Made by a program: the position numbers and the translations under genes. A DNA stretch of 64,000 nt from Chryseobacterium caseinilyticum (GTDB lineage: Bacteria; Bacteroidota; Bacteroidia; Flavobacteriales; Weeksellaceae). Each line of letters starts with the position of its first letter. Within the stretch, counting starts at the first letter, position 1. The stretch covers positions 930,001-994,000 of the forward strand of contig NZ_JACYFS010000001.1 of the NCBI RefSeq assembly GCF_014837145.1. The letters run 5' to 3'. This document shows positions 60,555 to 64,000 of this stretch, in pieces. Below the pieces are notes generated by a model. It did not search any database and was not told the origin of the DNA. It saw nothing but the letters and a program-made list of their open reading frames with translations.

Positions 60555-61012
60555 ACATTAAATTGTTTTAAATGATGATTAAGATGTTTGTACTCCAGAA
60601 ATCCCCAGTTTTCATCGGTCATTTTTCCAAATAACTCATGCTTTGAAAGCATTTTCCGGTGGCGCCTGAATTCTTCATACTCATCAAGGGTCTTCAGAAG
60701 CTCTCTTTTTGAAACATTAAAATCACAGTCAAAATTAATGATTAGTTTTTTAAAAGTAGGCATATTCGGTGGAATTCCGTTGTTGAAGGTTTTCATTTCG
60801 TATTTTGTAAGAATTCCTATCCAGCGAAAAAGGAAAAATGTTTTGGGAAGCACAGTTCTTTTCATCGGAACTTTCAGCACCTGACTGCAGTGCGTAAGCA
60901 TTTGGGCAGCGGTCATCCTGCCCCATTTTCGTTCAGCGTCTGGTTTTAAATTTAAAATCCTTTGTTTAATCTCCAGAAAATCTTTCTGATTGTGCAGACT
61001 TTTTCTTACCAC
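60551..61012 (-). CDS. DUF1569 (DinB-like) protein
   Basis: A protein of the DinB/YfiT fold with the DUF1569 pattern RKWGRMTAAQMLTHCSQVL and a C-terminal LGFLEYKHLNHHLKQF-like segment (GFLEYKHLNHH). The start is placed at the GTG at 61012: this gives 153 residues, the usual family length, and a 7-base overlap with the stop of the YfiT gene (GTGGTAA). An ATG at 61084 would require a 79-base overlap and adds residues with no family match. Such proteins may be metal-dependent thiol transferases. Confidence 0.8.
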   Translation of the reverse strand: MVRKSLHNQKDFLEIKQRILNLKPDAERKWGRMTAAQMLTHCSQVLKVPMKRTVLPKTFFLFRWIGILTKYEMKTFNNGIPPNMPTFKKLIINFDCDFNVSKRELLKTLDEYEEFRRHRKMLSKHELFGKMTDENWGFLEYKHLNHHLKQFNV

Positions 61013-61542
61013 CCTTCTGTGTTTTTCAGATTTTCGATATGTGCAAAATGATGGTGGCAATGCCATGAATACATAGCCAGACAAATTCTCAAATTGTAAT
61101 TCCTGCCCTGTTCAGGATGATGAAAAGTACGTTCAAACTGTCTGTTGGTGAGAGATCTCAAAAGATGATACCATCGCTGATGTATTCCTTTCAGCATTCT
61201 CATCGCCGGTTTGATGCTTAGTGATGCGCTGTCCTGAAGTTCTGCCCATTTGGCTTCGTGATACGGTTTGATCACAGGATTTTCTTCCGTTAAGGCAAGT
61301 TTAAATCTTATGAAAGCGTTGGCATGGCTGTCGGCTAGGTGATTGACCAGTTGTCGCACAGTCCAGCCTTTTTCACGGTATGGTGTATCGAGCTGCTCAT
61401 CAGAGAAATCCTCAATCAGAGTTTTCAGTTTTGACGGAAAATTTTTGATTATTTTAATGTGTTCTTCCAGTTGGGTATCCGGAATTTCATCAGGCTCATC
61501 AAATTGTCCGATTGGGAATCTTTTTAATTCAGGAATGCTCAT
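61006..61542 (-). CDS. YfiT/BstA-type bacillithiol transferase
   Basis: A 178-residue DinB-fold protein with the YfiT family features YREKGWTVRQLVNHLADSHANAFIRF (first His), AWLMYSWHCHHHFAHIENL-type C-terminus (YSWHCHHHFAHI, with the metal-binding His pair) and YHEAKWAEL. By family it is a Zn- or Ni-dependent thiol S-transferase that uses bacillithiol to detoxify electrophiles. It is the first gene of the coupled cluster. Confidence 0.88.
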   Translation of the reverse strand: MSIPELKRFPIGQFDEPDEIPDTQLEEHIKIIKNFPSKLKTLIEDFSDEQLDTPYREKGWTVRQLVNHLADSHANAFIRFKLALTEENPVIKPYHEAKWAELQDSASLSIKPAMRMLKGIHQRWYHLLRSLTNRQFERTFHHPEQGRNYNLRICLAMYSWHCHHHFAHIENLKNTEGW

Positions 61543-61830
61543 GTGTCCGGTAGTTTCAGTTTTTACAGTTTGAATTTGAATGCTGTGCTGTCATGTTTGA
61601 AAGCATCAGCCTTCTATTTTTATTTGAATAATTGATGAATAATACGACTCCGGTCAAAGTACAGTTTAAAATTTCAGTGTACAGTGTCTATTTGTCCGAT
61701 AAATATGATTTGGATAAATTTTTGAGTTTAGTCTGCTGTAAATTTATCAAAAATAAGAGGAGCTTTACAATGAATTTTGCAGTATTTTTATGCTTAAATA
61801 TTAAATCTCCCATTTAAAAAATTATTAAAT

Positions 61831-62436
61831 ATGAAAAAAGCTCTGATCGTTGTAGATGTACAGAATGATTTCTGCGAAGGCGGCTCTCTTGCGGTTCCGA
61901 ATGCCAGTGAAATTATTCCTTATATCAATTTGCTTATGGAGGAAAATCAGTATGACCAGATTGTTTTTACTCAGGATTTTCATCCGGCAAATCACAAAAG
62001 TTTTGCGTCGAACAACAACAGAAAGGTGGGTGAAAGCATAATCCTGAACAGTGTTCCTCAGTTCATGTGGCCGGATCACTGCGTTCAGGGAACTGACGGA
62101 GTAAAATTTCATCCTGATTTAAATATCGAAAAAGCCACGCACACCGTTCAGAAAGGCACCAATTCTGAGATCGACAGCTACAGCGGTTTTCAGGACAATA
62201 ATCACTTTATGAAAACGGGACTAGATGATTTCCTGAAATATCACGACATAAAACTGGTTGAAATTGTTGGACTTGCTTTAGATTACTGTGTGAAATTTAC
62301 AGCAATGGATGCTGTTGCCAACGGATATGTTACCTGCGTTCATTTTAACGGAACCCGGGCCGTGAATGTAAGACCGGACAACGGTAAAGATGCAATCTAC
62401 GAACTGCTCCAGAAAGGCGTGACCATTTTAGGTTAA
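61831..62436 (+). CDS. pncA: Nicotinamidase/pyrazinamidase
   Basis: Converts nicotinamide to nicotinate for NAD salvage. The 201-residue protein has the catalytic triad Asp9 (VVDVQNDF), Lys108 (VQKGT) and Cys153 (ALDYCVKFTA), and the metal site Asp49/His51/His55 in TQDFHPANHKSFA. It is monocistronic and convergent with the PQQ dehydrogenase gene. Confidence 0.95.
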   Translation: MKKALIVVDVQNDFCEGGSLAVPNASEIIPYINLLMEENQYDQIVFTQDFHPANHKSFASNNNRKVGESIILNSVPQFMWPDHCVQGTDGVKFHPDLNIEKATHTVQKGTNSEIDSYSGFQDNNHFMKTGLDDFLKYHDIKLVEIVGLALDYCVKFTAMDAVANGYVTCVHFNGTRAVNVRPDNGKDAIYELLQKGVTILG

Positions 62437-62440
62437 AACA

Positions 62441-62469
62441 AAAAAAATCTCCACTTCGGAGATTTTTTT
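62441..62469. terminator. Bidirectional hairpin terminator
   Basis: AAAAAAATCTCC and GGAGATTTTTTT form a perfect 12-bp stem with loop ACTTC between two convergent genes. Confidence 0.85.
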
Positions 62470-62472
62470 GGT

Positions 62473-63717
62473 CTATTGTTTTGATATTTTATAAAGCCTG
62501 CCGCCATCTGTAATGGCATATAAAGATCCGTCAATGCCTTGGGTAACGTCTCTGAAACGCTGATCTTCTGTAGCCAGAAGTCTTTCTTCACCGTAGATTT
62601 TGTTGTCTTTGATGACAAGTCTCACAATGTGTTTTCCTGATAAAGCTGCCACAAAAAGATTGTTTTGCCACTCCGGAATAAGGTTTCCTCTGTAGAACGT
62701 CATACCGCTTGGTGAAATCACAGGATCCCAGTAGTAAACAGGTTGCTGCATCCCAGCCTGCTGCTGAATTCCCGATCCGATGGTTCCGCCGTCGTATTCA
62801 ATTCCGTAGGTTATCGTTGGCCAGCCGTAGTTGGCTCCTGCAGTAACTTTATTGATTTCATCACCACCTCTCGGGCCATGTTCACTCTGCCACAGTTCAC
62901 CCGTTGTAGGATGAATCGCCATCCCCTGAGGATTTCTATGACCAATGCTGTACAATTCCGGTAACGAACCGCTTCCTGCAAAGGTAGGATTTCCTGCCGC
63001 CGGCTGGCCGTCTTTTGTAATTCTTATAATTTTACCGATAGCCGCACTCACCGACTGCGCTAAAGGTCTTGTAGATATATCTGAACGTTCACCCGTACTT
63101 ACAAGCAGATTTCCTGTAGAATCAAATAAAATTCTTCCTCCGTAATGCAGATTTCCGGCTGAAGCTGATGGATTTGCTCTGTAGATTACCGTTGGATTTT
63201 CGATAGCTGTTTCACTGGCTGAAAGTTTTCCTTTTGCTACGGCAGTGACAGTTCCTCCCGTTACATTTTCAGAAAACACCCAGTAAATCATTTTATTGCT
63301 TCCGAACTGTGGATCAAGACACAATCCCAAAAGTCCTCCCTGCCCATTTGAATTAACAGAAGGAATACCTGTAATGGCTGCTCCCACTGTACCTGCGCTT
63401 GAAACAATACGCATCGTACCGGCTTTCTGGGTGATCAGCAATCTTCCGTCCGGCATTGAAGTGATTCCCCACGGCGCTGTTAAGGCTGACGAAATAACTT
63501 CTGTTTTTACAGGTGTAACTGTTTTTACACTGTTGGCTCTGGTCTGTCCGGTGAAGGCCGGTGCATAACCTGTATTTGCAGGATTGGTTTCTATAGGCGG
63601 ATAAAGTGTTTCCATAACCTGATCCTCAGGATCCGGAAGATTTTCTTCCATTTCCGAAGTACAACTGAATGTGAAAAATGCGGCTGCAACCCAAAGGTGA
63701 CTGGTTTGTAATTTCAT
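62473..63717 (-). CDS. PQQ-dependent sugar dehydrogenase lipoprotein
   Basis: A 414-residue lipoprotein with lipobox TFSC; the start is taken at the ATG at 63717 (MKLQTSHL), since the 12 residues upstream break the signal peptide. It has the GSDH/soluble aldose-sugar dehydrogenase beta-propeller: SALTAPWGITSMPDGRLLITQKAG, YWVFSEN, LHYGGRILFD, SIGHRNPQGMAIHP and LWQSEHGPRGGDEIN. By family it oxidises aldoses with PQQ; PQQ synthesis genes are not in the window, so the cofactor must come from elsewhere or the medium. Confidence 0.9.
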   Translation of the reverse strand: MKLQTSHLWVAAAFFTFSCTSEMEENLPDPEDQVMETLYPPIETNPANTGYAPAFTGQTRANSVKTVTPVKTEVISSALTAPWGITSMPDGRLLITQKAGTMRIVSSAGTVGAAITGIPSVNSNGQGGLLGLCLDPQFGSNKMIYWVFSENVTGGTVTAVAKGKLSASETAIENPTVIYRANPSASAGNLHYGGRILFDSTGNLLVSTGERSDISTRPLAQSVSAAIGKIIRITKDGQPAAGNPTFAGSGSLPELYSIGHRNPQGMAIHPTTGELWQSEHGPRGGDEINKVTAGANYGWPTITYGIEYDGGTIGSGIQQQAGMQQPVYYWDPVISPSGMTFYRGNLIPEWQNNLFVAALSGKHIVRLVIKDNKIYGEERLLATEDQRFRDVTQGIDGSLYAITDGGRLYKISKQ

Positions 63718-63801
63718 AATAAATTGTTTTGCGTGTTGGTTTAAATACCCCAACAGGTCAACAAAATTTAAGCCATTGAAATCTGAATTTCATTTAAATT
63801 A

Positions 63802-63830
63802 AAAAAACCTCCCAAAAAATGAGAGGTTTG
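63802..63830 (-). terminator. Hairpin terminator of the acyltransferase gene
   Basis: AAACCTC and GAGGTTT pair around an 11-base loop; the minus strand has TTTTTTTAATTT after the stem. Confidence 0.7.
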
Positions 63831-63852
63831 TATTCATAAATCTAAAAAGTGT

Positions 63853-64000
63853 TTATACCAATAAAGATAAAGGACTTTCTAAATATGTTCTTAATGTCTG
63901 TAAGAATTGAGCTCCGGTAGCACCGTCCACTACTCTGTGGTCACATGCTAATGAAAGTTTCATTGTATTTCCTACTACAATCTGACCGTCTTTTACGATA
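63853..64000 (-). CDS. Dihydrolipoamide acyltransferase (E2), C-terminal part
   Basis: The minus strand codes in frame to the TAA at 63853 for a sequence ending IVKDGQIVVGNTMKLSLACDHRVVDGATGAQFLQ and then LRTYLESPLSLLV. DHRVVDG is the catalytic motif of the 2-oxoacid dehydrogenase E2 core, and the GATGAQFLQTLR neighbour is typical of the pyruvate dehydrogenase form. Only 48 residues lie in the window. Confidence 0.85.
   Translation of the reverse strand, partial: IVKDGQIVVGNTMKLSLACDHRVVDGATGAQFLQTLRTYLESPLSLLV

Noticed and set aside
61632-61817. 61-codon frame upstream of pncA
   Set aside because: AT-rich low-complexity translation, no family features; more likely leader DNA of pncA.

Overview
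The window is a 64 kb piece of an AT-rich chromosome from a member of the Bacteroidota, most likely Flavobacteriales/Weeksellaceae and close to Chryseobacterium. The evidence is a SusC/SusD pair, a type IX secretion (T9SS) C-terminal sorting domain, a GLPGLI-family protein, TonB-dependent receptors, bacillithiol-type redox proteins (YtxJ, YfiT/BstA), many -7 boxes of the form TAnnTTTG upstream of genes, and few purine-rich ribosome binding sites. The genus is an inference. No rRNA, tRNA, CRISPR array, integrase or intact insertion sequence was recognised. Sequence positions of motifs were counted by hand.

Layout. 2-1387: 3' part of an LptF/LptG-type permease, followed by two strong hairpins. 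1671-12534 (minus): a run of 13 closely spaced genes, pepE > dacB > histidine kinase > lolD > L,D-transpeptidase-like > radC > FemAB-like > DUF1697 > kdsA > unknown > TonB receptor > DUF3347. It mixes envelope biogenesis with DNA repair and ends in a 15-bp perfect hairpin. 12687-16338: transaldolase, DoxX, era, a Crp/Fnr regulator whose ATG abuts a CCCGTAA-type repeat, and a Gdx/SugE-like SMR exporter behind a TTTTAGAG array. 16461-21778 (minus): methyltransferase, map, four-helix-bundle protein, BT0820-type HAD protein, plant-type acyl-ACP desaturase, gpmI. 21931-22397: a broken small lipoprotein gene. 22457-29816: SUI1-type initiation factor, leucine-rich repeat protein, a large PhoX-like T9SS cargo protein with a duplicated N-terminal domain, a 21-bp tandem array, a di-haem cytochrome c peroxidase and a nucleoside phosphorylase. 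29909-33782: two secreted proteins of unknown role (one with YadA-head repeats), a small charged stress-type protein and fabI.

33962-45161 is a polysaccharide utilisation locus: susC, susD, GH30, GH3 and GH16 on the minus strand, with an MFS transporter and a Nudix-type regulator divergently on the plus strand. The enzyme set (GH16 laminarinase-like, GH30 beta-1,6-glucanase-like, GH3 beta-glucosidase) suggests a beta-1,3/1,6-glucan such as laminarin or fungal glucan. SusC/SusD would bind and import oligomers, lipoprotein GH16/GH30 would cut at the surface, GH3 would finish in the periplasm and the MFS protein would take up the sugar.

45243-58187: glutaryl-CoA-type dehydrogenase, RecB-like nuclease coupled to a DUF922 protein, rsmG, GLPGLI protein, aminotransferase, a peroxiredoxin/thioredoxin/small-protein cluster, an S9 peptidase and a DUF6261-like protein. 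58514-59377 is a very AT-rich orphan membrane protein. 59581-61542 is a tightly overlapping four-gene cluster (YfiT-type transferase, DUF1569, YtxJ, Crp/Fnr) that looks like a bacillithiol stress operon. The window ends with pncA, a PQQ-type sugar dehydrogenase lipoprotein and the C-terminus of a dihydrolipoamide acyltransferase.

The most unusual material is intergenic: at least seven different families of short tandem or inverted repeats lie between otherwise ordinary genes, some directly at start codons.
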